Origin: Artemia franciscana
Taxonomy: Eukaryota > Arthropoda > Branchiopoda > Anostraca > Artemiidae
DNA: 64,000 bases
Assembly (NCBI RefSeq): GCF_032884065.1
Contig: NC_088867.1
Span: 23,318,281 to 23,382,280, forward strand
Reading direction: 5' to 3'
Part shown: in pieces, positions 42,100-53,330 of the stretch
Layout of the letters: each line of letters begins with the position of its first letter
Position numbering within the stretch: position 1 is the stretch's first letter
Notes under the pieces: model-generated
What the model saw: only the letters and a program-made list of their open reading frames with translations
Databases searched by the model: none
Told to the model about the DNA's origin: nothing
Position numbers and translations under genes: made by a program

Positions 42100-42860
42100 T
42101 TCTGCACCAGGTTCCCTCACTTTTAACTGTGTTGTTCGTGTAAAATGATAATAAGTATGCTCAATTGCTAATTTTAATGTAAAGAGGGTTGAAGAAGGGG
42201 TAGCCTTGCCTCATATGCGGAATAACCTCTCTTTCGTTTTAAGTTGACGGTTTCTTAAACCATTAGTTTCTGAACGTTTTTTAAACCATACGAGGAAATC
42301 ACTTCCTCCCTTCCCCGTTCGTTTGTAAAATTTTCCTTGCAAAATCCTCCTGGAAACTTCTCTCCGCGCCAAAATTCTCTTATTGAAAATCCCACTCCAA
42401 AAAAAAAATTCCTCGATAATGTTTCTCGATAACAAATACTATATGTAAATAATATGCGAGTTGCATAACTTACAACCCTTTCCTGAAGGATTTTGAAGGA
42501 TTTTATCATCCCTAGTGGCATTGTTATTGGACCTTTCAACTATGCTAAATCAAACGGCTATCTGAGAATTTTGATTGAATGTTTTTTGGGGGAAAAAGAG
42601 GCGTAGGAGCCGGGCTATTTGCCTTCCAAACTTTTGGGCCACTTGAAAGGGGTGCTAGAACTTTTCACTTACATTCGAATGAGTCCCGTTCTGACCTTCT
42701 AAGACCATGGGCTCCATACAGTCGTCCCTAGGGTTAACAAAAAAAGAAAACGAACACGTATCTGTGACCTTTCTTCTGGCAAAAATCCGAAACTTCACAC
42801 ATTTGTATTTAAGTGCTTGAAAATACTACAGTAGGTTTCTCTGATGTACCTCCTCCTTTT
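42100..42860 (-). mobile_element. Foldback-type element relative, reverse orientation, decayed
   Basis: Blocks here are the reverse complement of parts of 31196-32946. They include the AGCGAG-type hairpin arm start (ATGTAAAGAGGGTTGAAGAA), a run of CTCCTGGAAACTTCTCTCC-like phrases, and TCTGTGACCTTTCTTCTGGC corresponding to GCCAGAAGACAGATCACGG. Similarity is patchy, so this copy is old. It lies in the last CoA-transferase intron. Confidence 0.6.
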
Positions 42861-43386
42861 TTCGAACGTAATTATTTCCCTTACGCTTAAGTTCTTAAAC
42901 GAATTTTATAAATTTGGAATTTGACATTAACTTTAACATAGGTAAGCAATATCAGTACAGTCAAAAGTGTAGATTGGAAACCAGAGGCTCCTATAGCTCC
43001 TCGTTTAGTGATATTGGCATCGACATTGTATCTAGGAATAGATTAGGAGTAATTGCTTGAACCTTACCTCCAACTCGCCCAAAATATAAAAATATATAAC
43101 AACACGTGTTTTTCACTGATTGAAAGGCCAGACAAAGACTGAGTTTACACCTTTTGAATGGTAAACAAGCCAATTGATTAAGTGGGAACTTACACAGCCA
43201 TAAGTATCTTAAAAAATTAGGAACAGTCGGGAATTCAACTGGTCTATATAGGCTGGCTACTGATTAGTTTTACTTTGTTACTTTCATGGCTCAACGCGAC
43301 AACAATGACGCAAACGTGATACTACCCTAAAACTTGATAATTTTGAAACAACCAAAGGAAGTAATTTAAGAAATGTCGGTTTTCAG

Positions 43387-43485
43387 GTGTGACTAGACCT
43401 GAGATTGCCCCAGAGGGCAAAAAATATTTTAATTTTGACGCTCTTGACTTGGTACTTCAAAGAAACCTAGATGACCTTGGATATG
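43387..43485 (+). CDS. Candidate cassette exon of unknown identity
   Basis: After acceptor TTTTCAG the frame reads VTRPEIAPEGKKYFNFDALD, then LVLQRNLDDLGYG, up to a possible GTTCTG donor. Entry and exit are then both phase 1, so it would fit between the two last CoA-transferase exons without shifting them. The composition is protein-like (acidic and hydrophobic alternation), unlike nearby chance frames. However, I know no CoA-transferase with such an insert and recognise no other family. Alternative donors at 43500 and 43502 leave other phases. It could be an exon of another gene or a relic. Confidence 0.3.
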
Positions 43486-43661
43486 GTTCTGTGGATAACG
43501 TGTATGGATATGGGTCTCTGGGGATTTGCTGGAATTTCTTATTGTAAAATTTCAGGGTATTCTTGTCTCTACTTTTCTATCTCTTTCTCTTGTTGCTTTT
43601 TCTCCGTCTTCTTTTTCTGGCCACCTCTTTCATTTATTTTGACTCTGGCCTTTTGTTTTAG

Positions 43662-43846
43662 GTGCTGGTGTTGTTACTACAAGAGCACACGTTCACTACA
43701 TTGTCACAGAGTATGGAATTGCTTATCTTTTTGGAAAGAGTCTTAGACAAAGAGCACATGCTCTGATTCAAGTTGCTCATCCAGACCACCGGGAAGGACT
43801 AGAGAAAGCAGCTTTTGAAAGGCTTAAATGTATGCCCTCGCCATAA
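43662..43846 (+). CDS. 4-hydroxybutyrate/acetyl-CoA CoA-transferase, terminal exon
   Basis: After acceptor TTGTTTTAG the exon encodes AGVVTTRAHVHYIVTEYGIA, then YLFGKSLRQRAHALIQVAHP and REGLEKAAFERL, ending CMPSP and TAA at 43844-43846. The V-T-E-Y-G-(I/V)-A-x-L-(F/R)-G motif and the HPDHRE-L-E-x-A A segment are the C-terminal signature of this family. The end position agrees with the usual protein length. AATAAA at 43895-43900 follows 49 bp after the stop. The exon is intact, in contrast to the first visible exon. Confidence 0.93.
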
Positions 43847-43894
43847 TTGATTGTGAAACTTTTCTATGTTCAAGTTATTTCTTTATTACTAATT

Positions 43895-43900
43895 AATAAA
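43895..43900 (+). promoter_or_regulatory. Probable polyadenylation signal of the CoA-transferase
   Basis: A canonical AATAAA lies 49 bp after the CoA-transferase stop codon, in AT-rich sequence on the sense strand. Confidence 0.6.
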
Positions 43901-43995
43901 ATCGTTCAGTATTAATATTTATTGTGGAAATTATGAGCAAAATTACGGATATTCCGGTTGTCCAAAAGGATCCTAAAGGGTTAGTAGGTCTATAA

Positions 43996-44245
43996 CTACT
44001 GGTGCTGCAAACAGCTTAATGCAGCACCAAGTGTTAGGCCAGTACAGCTGCACATGCTCCTTCTCCATCCCAATATATTCAAAGCATCCCACTTTATACC
44101 CTCCCGAGAGTTTCCAATTTTCTTCAATTCCTTTTTTACGAACTCTTCTCTCCTCACTCGTGGATGACCTGCTTTTCGTTTGACCCTAGATGAAAGGACG
44201 ATCTCTGACAATCTGTCATCCTTCATCCATAAAAACTACCTGCTC
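43996..44245 (-). mobile_element. RTE-like LINE tail, decayed
   Basis: The minus-strand frame MKDDRLSEIVL, RKAGHPRVR, KKIGNSREGIKWDALNILGW and RRSMCSCTGL aligns residue by residue with the C-terminal end of the LINE at 19972. It is 5'-truncated and diverged. It begins about 100 bp beyond the CoA-transferase polyadenylation signal. Confidence 0.8.
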
Positions 44246-44249
44246 GACT

Positions 44250-46640
44250 ACATTACGCTGTTACGATATCTTACTTCAGTCCAAGGGCGTCTCCAGAATT
44301 TTGGTTTAGGAAGGGGGGTTGCTTTTTTCTGAGGGATACAAAATTTTAAAACGTATAAAAATGTATTTACATGCATTTTTGGTTCGTTTTTAAGAGTCTG
44401 ATTTTTTTTTAGGGAGGGAGGAGGTAATGTTCAAATATGGTACCATCCCCCCTCCATCTCCTCTTGGATATGACCTTACCTTAGTATAGTAAGTCTATTA
44501 GTTTACTATACTATCGTGAGATGATTCTTCCAGAATAAATCTTGAATGTTCCCAGTCGGTTCTGAAGCACTGACGTTTCGCCATCATATTTGTCGAACAT
44601 TGTTGCTTTGGCTTACAATATCATGATCTCAGATATAATATTCGTCTTCTAATAATAAAAAAACAAAAAAAACGAGGGTTCTAATCCATGTGAAACACAA
44701 CCTGGCTTTACTTCTTCTAAGTGTTTGGATCAAAAAGAACGGCAGATTTGAATCTACTGTAAATCGAATTTGCCATGCATTTATGAATTTAAACCCCATA
44801 CATTAACCTGGAAAAAAAAGGATCGAAACATAATTTCAATAATGTGCAAAAGGAATCTGGCGAACCGCAACAAATAAAAATAACCGGCTTTTCTAATCTG
44901 GTGTTCTTTTTAAGACACCCTTCGGTATTTAGGTGCGTGACTTGCTTAACCTAGGTGGAAAGTGTAAAGATACTCTAGAGCGATTGATGACACGTTGACC
45001 AGTGTTTACCCCCCTCTCCTCAAAAAAAGAATATCTCTTGCAAAATACCGCCTGGAAATTGCCCCTCAGAAAATTAGATACCCCACTCCTGAAAAATCCC
45101 CCCCGTAAAATCATCCCTCGGAAAATGCGACCCTCCCCCCCCGATGGCTTGTTGGTCTCCAATCACTTTTGACTTATAAAAAAAGGACGAAGTCTCAATT
45201 TATCATCTAATGAGCACCTTCTGAAGTTTTTGCGGCATTGAAGTAAAGGCATGGATGGGAAAAAGCAGTTCTATACGGAATGAATTCTGCTCCTTGTGGG
45301 GTTTGATGTTGCCCTTTACTTTCATAATAACAGCGGAGACCATAAATATTTCCGTAAATCGTAAGTGTTTATATATCAATCTTGCAATCTTTTGATCCTT
45401 TTTTTGCAATTTCTTTTGTACCCCCTCCCCCAACAAAAATCCTAGTTACGGCCCTGGGGGCTATACATCAGTTTCTACCTCCACCCGTCTTTTCATCTCT
45501 CGCTTAGAACTAATTCTCTCTATATCTGTCGGCTCAATGAATGCTGGAATGTTTTGGCATTAAAATGCAGCCTTTGAAATATCTTTCTCCCTACCAAACT
45601 ACAAAACAATCAGAGAACTCCATTGAAGAAGTTTAAGAGTCTTTTTAAGTTTTGTCATGTGTCCATAGGTTTCAGATAGTATTCATTATTGGGAAACATA
45701 GGGGTACTTTTCGTGAGGGAGTTTTCTGTGGGGAGGGGGAACGGGAGATTGTATGGGAGAACTTTCAGTGGGAAGTAATTTCTTGGGAAAATTTCCTTTC
45801 AGCGAGGATGTTTTTCCTTGTGGGATGGTATTATATATGGGGGTGAGGGTGGGGTATTTTCCTTGTGTAGGGATATTTTCTGTTTTTCTTCTACGGGTGG
45901 GGAGGGATAAACGCCTAGAACCGATGTCGATATACTTTAGAGCAAAAGTTATCAATGTCATGTCCAGTTTATTTGACTAAAGTTAATAAATTGTGCACTT
46001 GTGAAATGAAAAATCGACTGAAGGAAAACTTTTTACAAAGTGGAAGAGCGAACTTGAAGATGACAGGTAAAATTAGTACTTCATAGATTGCTCAAGATAT
46101 CTTCCAAACTGGCTGGTTGTTTTTCCGATATTTGTAGAATTCCAAAACTAGAGTTTTATCGAAGCACAAATTTACCCCCCCCCCTAACACACGCATCACT
46201 TTCTGTTGCTTGCATAAGATAATCTTTAGGGTTAGATTAGCCTACGGCCTTTATTCTCACGTTCCTTAATTATTTTATTGAATTATTTCATTCTATCCTA
46301 GGTTGTCATGTAAAAATTTAAGTTTTTATGTTTTATCTTTTCATTATTCTATCTATTGCCAGGTTGGATATAGAGAGGGTCCAAATCGTTAATAAAGTTT
46401 TCCTCAGAATGATATTATGGTTCTAGGTGTTCACCCCTCCACGGAAAACCCCCTAGAAAATACCCCCCGTGGAAAATGCCTTCTCGTTAAAAGGAAATTA
46501 TTACCAAAAGGTTATTCCCGCTGAAAATTCTCATGACAATCCTCCCCTGCTAAAAACTAACACATGAAAAAAGTCTCTATGTTTCCCAGTAAAAAATACT
46601 ATCTGAGCAATAGACAAATTAAAAAACTTAATTGGTACAT
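44250..46640. repeat. Repeat debris with G/C-rich periodic phrases
   Basis: Three patches, at about 44995-45150, 45690-45900 and 46400-46580, consist of phrases such as CCCCTCAGAAAAT, CCCCGTAAAATC or, reversed, GGGAGAACTTTCAGTGGGAA, every 15-20 bp. The same pattern occurs inside the foldback elements (21990-22075, 31910-31990, 42290-42420), so these are probably its old copies. TAGTTACGGCCCTGGGG at about 45445 looks like another element end. No gene is seen. Confidence 0.45.
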
Positions 46641-46651
46641 AAACTTATACA

Positions 46652-49200
46652 ATGAGGCTCTCTGATTTTTTTGTAGTTACGGACGGAGAGATACATCTTA
46701 AAGGGTGCATTTTAATGCCATCAACTCCTCAAATTAAAAGTCACAAAATATCTACCTCATATCCTAGCAGTTCAAAAACCCTAAGCTTCGACCTTCCAAC
46801 TATAATGCTTGTTAATGCTCAATCACTCTTCAATAAATCACTGAACTTAGTGTTCGGCTTAAAAGCCAAGAGATCGAAGTATACTGCATCACAGAGACGT
46901 GGTCTTCACAGAGCATCATAGATCTTTATAGAAGAATCCATACTAATAAAAAGGCAATATTACTACACACGGGTGTGGAGTTGGTGTCTACATAAAAGCA
47001 GACGTTGAACACAATATCTTTAAAATCAAATGAATACATGCATACCTACGAGCTTCTCTGGTTAAAAGTTAAGCGCCAAAAAATGCCACGAGCTTTTTCA
47101 TTCCTTATTTTTGGAATCCTGTACTTTCCACCACATGCTGGCTACCGTAAAGCCCAAATACATCACTTTCATACATCCATCGACCAAATCCGACAAACCA
47201 ATACGAATAGCGGCATAGCGCTACTAGGCGATTTCAACGATCTTGACAGGTGCTGGATCAGTCAGTATCTTGATCTCAAACAGCTGGTAAGAGTACCTAC
47301 TACGGAGAAATTCACTATCGATCTGATTTTTACAGATTTGATTGCCATCTGTACCCATCTTTCTCAAAAGTTCCCATTTTTCGATACAGTGGAAACCTAA
47401 GGACACAAAGCCAACAGCTAATAAAGAGACTTTTATGTGTCGGCCTCTCACAGCAGAAGGAAAAAGAAGGTTTTCTAGATGGTCCATAGGCAAAAACCGG
47501 GCTCATCTGTATAGACTATCTGATATCAATCAGATGACAGAACTTTTCAACTCTGAAATAACCAATGCTTACCACTTTTTTTTTCTAGAGAAGCTTGCAA
47601 AACAATCTTCTGCTGACCAACCGTGGGTCACACCCGAGAACAAGAAACTTATCAGAAAGCGCAAAAGATAGCACAAGTCAGGAATCCAGGAGCACTGGAA
47701 TAAATTGAGGAATATCGTTGTGAACGAATACAAGAAAGCAGAAAGGGCCTATAGTGAAGAATTATCCATAATAATCAACTCAGACTCTCATACATTTCAT
47801 AAGACAATTCGAGAATTAACAAACCCTCAACGCTCCACGACTTTCCGCATAAGAACAGAAGAGGGAATACACGTCACTGTAAATAATCTAAATGAGTGCT
47901 TCTCAGAAATTTGTAGATCTAACCCGAGAGCTTAAAAAGAATTCTTTGCCTTGATGTTGCTGAAATTCCTGTATTACTACCTTTATGTCTTCAAAGTCCT
48001 AGAAAAAATTTCTACACGTAAATTAACCCACCCAGTGGTTCCGTCACTAAGTCTGTTCAAAGAAAATGCCATTAACTTATCAGAACCCATTGATTGTATT
48101 ATTAACCATTCCCTGATCAAAGGAAGGTTTCCAGAGCCACTGAAGGAGGCGGTCGCCATCCCCGTCCCGAAAGTCATGAGCCCCAAGGAACTGGGCAATC
48201 GGCGATCAAGTTCTCTAACTCCATTATCATCAAAAGCTCATGAAACTTTCTTAAACAAATGGCTATTATAAGGAATCAGCGAAATAATAGACCCCCGACA
48301 ATACGGCTTCCAACAGGGGTGTAGTACAAGCCACTACCTTGTAAAGATTTTTGAAACAATGGGAGATAACTTTGAAACTAACGAGGCATTTATTGAACTT
48401 CTACAAGCAGATGTCAGGAAGGTTCTTATTACCTTTAGCCATGAGGAAATACTGAAATGCATGGAAAATTTTCACCCTTTTTTAATCAAGGTAGTGGAAA
48501 GTTTTCTATCTGAACGAAAACAAAAGACAAAATACAAAAACCAGCTGTCAAATACAACGACCCTAACATGTGGTATATCTCAAGGAACTAAGCTAGGCCC
48601 TACCTTATTCTTGTTACTTTGCAACATGATAGCTACGTGGCACAAAGTTCGTAGACAATTTAATAATGATAGTACTACAGAAGCAGAACGAAATCCTAGA
48701 CCTACAGGAAATGGTAACGAGACTAGAGTGAGATTTCTTAGCAAAAAATTCACCATAAATAGAATGAAATCAGAAATAATTAGGATTTCATTTTTAAAGC
48801 CTAGGGTACCAGATTTACATGAAGAGGGTATACCAGTAGCTCAGAAACTGAGAATTCTGGTTGTCATTTTTAACGATAGATTGACATGAGACAACCATAT
48901 AAATCATTTAATTTCCCGAATTATCTCTCTACTAAGGTCTTTGGCAAAATTACCTCGGTTTAATCTAAGCAAAGATGCAATATTTACTTACTAAAAAACT
49001 CACATGAGACCAATTCCAAAATATGCCTGTCCTATCTGGCACACTGGTCTTACAAAAGATCAGACTAATAAACTTGAGGGAATACAAAAGCATGCATTGC
49101 GTGTGATTTTTGGGGATACACTGTTACCTTATGAAGAAAGTTTTATTCGAAGAGGTCCCTGGATCCTCTAGAATTATTTTTTGCAGTCCTGGACCCATAT
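46652..49200 (+). mobile_element. Non-LTR retrotransposon (CR1/jockey-like), endonuclease plus RT, inactive
   Basis: Frames run in order on the plus strand. The endonuclease comes first (PTIMLVNAQSLFNKS, then LLGDFNDLDRCWISQYLDLK and TIDLIFTDL near 47213-47341). A linker with WVTPENKKLIRKRKR follows, and then the RT: LIKGRFPEPLKEAVAIPVPK, PRQYGFQQGCST, a degraded D-x-x-K/A-F block and TCGISQGTKLGPTLF. The YxDD region is lost at about 48640. The tail KLEGIQKHALRVIFG lies near 49070-49115. The endonuclease is closest to that of the minus-strand element at 10744-12939, with the shared GDFNDLD and (I/L)I(F)-block, so both belong to one clade. Several frameshifts and stops make it inactive. Confidence 0.85.
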
Positions 49201-49289
49201 TGGTCACAACCTAGATTTCCACACTTGATGATGCTCTTTGATCAACAAGAGTTTAAAACCTGCAGAAGTAATTTGTGTTCTGTTACCTC

Positions 49290-49690
49290 CGACTCATTAT
49301 ATATTCATGACTGCACATGTCTTATCACTCTGGGGAGGAAGCCCATAATACATAATTTAGGAGGGAAGAGATTTTTCAGCCCAAAAAGCCAACCAAATTC
49401 AAAAAAACCTAGAATAATTATATATAAATTTAAATCCAGTGCAAATGTTGTGTTGATTACCCAGCTATAATTTCCTAAAGGGATTTCACTCTTCAAGGTC
49501 ACATTTTAGCGCTGTTTGCGGTTGTAGTTTCGGATAGGCAAACTCGTGAAAGGTCCACCTTGACGCAACTATGAGGCCTTGCAAGGACGATTCTCCCTAA
49601 GAGGATAGGGACAGAGGAAGGAACATATGATGGAATGGAGACTTCAAAGTATCCCGCAGCAGTGGAATAGCTCTAACATTTTATGTCGAG
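49290..49690 (+). repeat. ~400-bp repeat, partner of 52345-52742 (inverted)
   Basis: This block contains AGCCCATAATACATAATTTA and GATTTTTCAGCCCAAAAAGC and continues to GCAGTGGAATAGCTCTAAC. It aligns over about 400 bp with the reverse complement of 52345-52742. It directly follows the end of the LINE at 46652-49200, so it may be that LINE's 3' untranslated region. Confidence 0.8.
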
Positions 49691-49935
49691 TTGCTAGTGC
49701 TTCAGGATTGAAATTCTGAGGTCAGGGGTTCGGGGTTCAAGTCCTGGTATCGACGAATACTTGGTTTGGAATATGGGTCTGTGGTTCGATTTTGTAAACT
49801 CAGCCATTGTTGTCCCAGCTCTGAATGTAAGTGTCGAATGATTCGCCCCCAAGCACGCACTAAACTCCCGGCTGAAGGCATCGAGTCACAGGATCAGCAA
49901 TTGTGCAACGTAGACCATTAGTCAGCATGTGAAAT
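49690..49935 (+). mobile_element. tRNA-derived SINE, third family
   Basis: A tRNA-like head carries a B box, GGTTCAAGTCC, at 49734-49744, about 50 bp after GTTGCTAGTGCTTCAGG. It is followed by a body ending in GTGAAATTTTTTAGTTTTT. The head differs from the SINE families at 9825 and 21214. A single copy only is seen, so its limits are approximate. Confidence 0.55.
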
Positions 49936-50179
49936 TTTTTAGTTTTTAATTCCAAATTCAATGATAATATTTTACCTTCAGTGGAACCCTAGGCACGAAT
50001 AAGCAGTAGTCAAATTTTCAAATAAACCAAGAGACATTGACCCATAGGCATCCTTTCCGTCATCTATTTATTTTCTGAATCTCTTAATTGAAATAGAAAA
50101 AATTAGTGAATTTTTATATTGATCTTTTTAACCAAAAATTTAGCTTTCTTCATGGGTACTAGAGCTGCTGCCTGTAAGT

Positions 50180-50440
50180 TTCCTTTTCTTTAATACAAGT
50201 AACTCTACCCTTGAGATGCAGATTTAGAGATTGCAGATTTTTTGGGCTTTCTTGTAAGCCAGTTTAGGTTAGGAAAATGAAACTTTCAGGGATGGGTCTA
50301 CAGGCTAAAGTATGTCCTGGGAAGGTATTTAAAGTACCCACCTCCATTCCTTCTTCCTCTAGAGGGCCCTAAAATCTGCCTTCATGACAGGTCTATACCT
50401 ATTGAATTTTTTTTTAGCCATAGATGGCTAAAAAAATTAG
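50180..50440 (+). repeat. Fragment of the 58.1-58.8 kb foldback family
   Basis: TTTAGGTTAGGAAAATGAAA, CTACAGGCTAAAGTATGTCC and CTCTAGAGGGCCCTAAAATC match, in order, the left arm at about 58190-58310 and the complement of the right arm at 58575-58740. Confidence 0.8.
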
Positions 50441-50530
50441 GACAGTCTTTGGGAAATCTGTCATCATCCATCTGCAGAACATGCTCTAGCCATCTCTACC
50501 TTTTTGCATTATTGCCCTAGATATTAGGAA
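50440..50530 (-). mobile_element. Short RTE-like LINE tail fragment
   Basis: CATCATCCATCTGCAGAAC and CTCTAGCCATCTCTACCTTT match the minus-strand region encoding RLRWLGHVLRM in the LINE at 19972-20790. Only about 80 bp remain. Confidence 0.65.
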
Positions 50531-50580
50531 ATTTATTTATTATAATAAATTAAATACATTCTTTAAAAGATTTATCAGTA

Positions 50581-51490
50581 GCTATAATTACCTTAAATTG
50601 CATTTGCCAGCAAGATATTTGCCAGCATTTGCCTCCTGTAGTTCTTGCTGGTGGTGAGTGATGTAATTATGTTGGATTAGCTTCCCAGTCCAGCCTCCAC
50701 TCAGCCTTCTCCCAGTCCCTGTTGACTCCAGACAGGGACTGGGCTATAAGAAAAATAGCCTATTATTCTTATAATGGGCTATAAGAACATTTTTTTTTTA
50801 CATATCTGTCACTGAAACTACCAAATCTGCTGAATAATAGCAATAATTGCTCTGAATAAAGTGAAGTCAAAATTAGCATGATAAATTTCATTGATCATCT
50901 AAAGAGTTAGCCTACTATTTCTCAAAGATTCCAATTCAAGTTTACCTAAAGTCATCAGTCTTCTATATAAGGACTTGTATTTCCTAAGCCTGAAGTTGAG
51001 ATGTCTCTTGCCTCCCCATATTTTAAAAAAGACTTAAAAGTTCCTGAAGATGTGTATGATGTGTAGAGACATGCCATTAAAGTGATATCTGTCATGCAGG
51101 AGTTTTCCTACCGTGTAATAGCCTACTATCAAAGTTGAATCTCTCTGCTCTTATGTACAGAAGGAAAAGATGAAATGGCATTTTAGCCTATAGGTTATTG
51201 AGGGCTAATACTCTCCCAGCATTATTCCCTAGGGTTGGTACCAACTCAAGAACTAGAGGTTATCACCTGAAACTTATTAAGCAGTCTACACTGTCTATAG
51301 TCCAAACTCAATTCTTTTCATCATGCATTGTTAACAATTACCTTAAATTTACCTAAAATCACATTTGCCAGCGAGATAAGGTGGTAGATCCTCCTGTAGT
51401 TCTCACTGGTGGTGAGTGATGTAATTATGTTGGCTTAGCTTCCAAGTCCAGTCTCCACTCTGCCCTCTCCCAGTCCGTGTTGACTCCAGC
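50581..51490. repeat. Direct duplication, ~155-bp unit 755 bp apart
   Basis: The block from ATTTGCCAGC through GGTGGTGAGTGATGTAATTA to TGTTGACTCCAG occurs at about 50581-50735 and again at about 51335-51490, with about ten differences. The sequence between the copies is unassigned. Confidence 0.85.
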
Positions 51491-52044
51491 TTTGAAGCAA
51501 ATTGAATGAAACCATAACTGCTGAATCCATCTTGTTTCAAATGAAGGCTAGATGCCATGTGGTCCTCCAGAGAGTATGAATTCAATTGGGATGCTATTGA
51601 ACATGGAACAGCACCTGATCACTAATGTACTTTGTATGCAACTCAAGTCATCATTATGCAGCTCTACAAGGAGAAATCCATAGATTGCTCCTAGCTTTAA
51701 TTTAAGGTAAGTTGAACATGTTTCAGTGACAGGTATTATAATTATTTTTATTTACAATTCACTTTGGAGAATTACCCTAGGGCAAAGATTGGCAATTAAG
51801 CCAATTGAAGAAATTGCCTAGCTGTGTTATGTTCAAGTGGATATTGATGGTAGTGAGATAATAGACCTATTTTGTCAAAATAAAAATAATAATGAAGTTC
51901 TAATCATTTACAACTAAAACAATTTATCTAAAAGCCCAAAATCATCCAACTATTGAGTAGTGGTAGTGTAGAAATTTGAAACTTGTTGCATATTTGCTAT
52001 TTCCATTATTAATTGCTACTTTGAAAAGACACCTGGTGATGATA
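51491..52044. other. Stretch without recognised features
   Basis: AT-rich, no coding signal and no copy elsewhere in the window that I can see. Confidence 0.4.
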
Positions 52045-52345
52045 AAAAAGGTAAAGGATACAGCAGTAGACCCTTGAGTTCTGAGCTGGCAGTGCAGATC
52101 TCTAATTCTAGGTCCTTGAACAAGGAAGTGTAATTGGGGGATGGGTGTCAGCCATCCTATACTTTTGTACACCCTTCCTGCTTTCCTTCTCCAGGTACCT
52201 ATTTAGAGCTGGTTCAACCCTAGTTGAGCTTACATAGTCACTGCACTGACCCCTGTCCCAAACAAAGAATTTAACCCCTACCCTTCAGACTAATGATTCC
52301 AAATATAATGTACCATCCACTTGGCTAGAACAGCTAAATGAAGAT
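52045..52345 (-). mobile_element. tRNA-derived SINE, diverged second copy of the 9825 family
   Basis: This copy shares with 9825-10140, in the same orientation, the end AAAAAAGGTAAAGGATAC. It also shares the internal ACACCCTTCCTG and TTCTCCAGGTACC phrases and CTGACCCCTGTCCCAAAC. The tRNA-like head at about 52285-52340 has lost its B-box sequence. Confidence 0.75.
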
Positions 52346-52742
52346 AGGTTGGGTATAAAAGATTGGAGCTATTCCAATGCTTAAAGATAATTTGGAATCT
52401 CTATCCAATCATAAGCCCTTCCTTAGTCTCTATCCCCATAAGGGAAATCTTCCTTGCATGGCTTTATAGTGGAATCAGGGTGAGCCATTCACAAGTTTGT
52501 CTAATCAGAGCCAAAATGGAAGACAGTACTACAAGGTGATCTTGAGGAGTTGCACATCCCAAAGAATGCTATAGCTGAGTAAACAATATATCATTTAAAC
52601 TGGATTTTGATGATGTATACTTTTTTTGGTTTTAATTTGTTTTGATAGGCGTTTTTGGGCTGAAAAATCTTTTCCTAGCTAAGTCATGTATTATGGGCTG
52701 CCTCACCCTAGTAGTGTGATATTTTCTGGCATGAATATATAA
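52345..52742 (-). repeat. ~400-bp repeat, inverted partner of 49290-49690
   Basis: The reverse complement aligns with 49290-49690 from GATCACCTTG-side to the CATTATATATTCATG end. Shared landmarks are GGGCTGAAAAATCTTTTCC and GTATTATGGGCTGCCTC. It ends where the plus-strand LINE tail begins at 52742. Confidence 0.8.
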
Positions 52743-53330
52743 TGGTCCACCCTCTTCTTGAGTATAATACTTCTGTCTGGTTTCCATTAAGTCTAATGGA
52801 TGAGTACAGGATAGAAAAGGTTCAGAGAAGGGCCACTAGATTGGTCCCATACCTTCAGCACCTTTCCTATCCACAGAGACTTTCTAGGCTTCAACTCCCA
52901 TCGTTGAAGTTTTGTAGACGTCGCAATGACCTTGTAATTGTGTTTCGTATAATTAAAGGAGTGGATGATGTTGATCCAAATTAATTTTTTAAATTTAGCC
53001 ATTATCACTCTACTCGTCAGCATGATTATAAATTATATCCCCCAAAACCACTGAAAAAAATTGGTCAATTATCTTTTGTTAGTAGAGTTGCTGGACCATG
53101 GAATGGTTTGCCTTTGGAGGTTGTCAAGGCAGAGAGTGTTCAAATTTTTAAGAATGCATTAGTAAATACGCCTGTTTTTTTAGACGCTTTTGTTGTGTCG
53201 TGTTATTTAGAAGTTTTTGCTGTTTAGTTTGTTGTTGCCAATTTACTTTAAATTAGTATTATGATTCTGTGTTTTTGCGACAAGTATTGATGCTTACACT
53301 ATTTGTAATAATAAATAAATAAATAAATAA
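52742..53330 (+). mobile_element. LINE 3' end (CR1/jockey-like) with (AATA)n tail
   Basis: A plus-strand frame reads HPLLEYNTSVWFPLSLMDEY, RIEKVQRRATRLVP and RLSRLQLPSLKFCRRRNDLV. After one stop it continues FVSRVAGPWNGLPLEVVKAE and FKNAL. This is the C-terminal end of a LINE reverse transcriptase: an R/HP-x-LEY-x-x-x-VW, IE-x-(V/I)QRRATR and WN-x-LP order. It ends in AATAAATAAATAAATAA at about 53311-53328, a simple-repeat tail typical of such elements. It is strongly 5'-truncated and nearly intact in frame, so relatively young. Confidence 0.88.
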
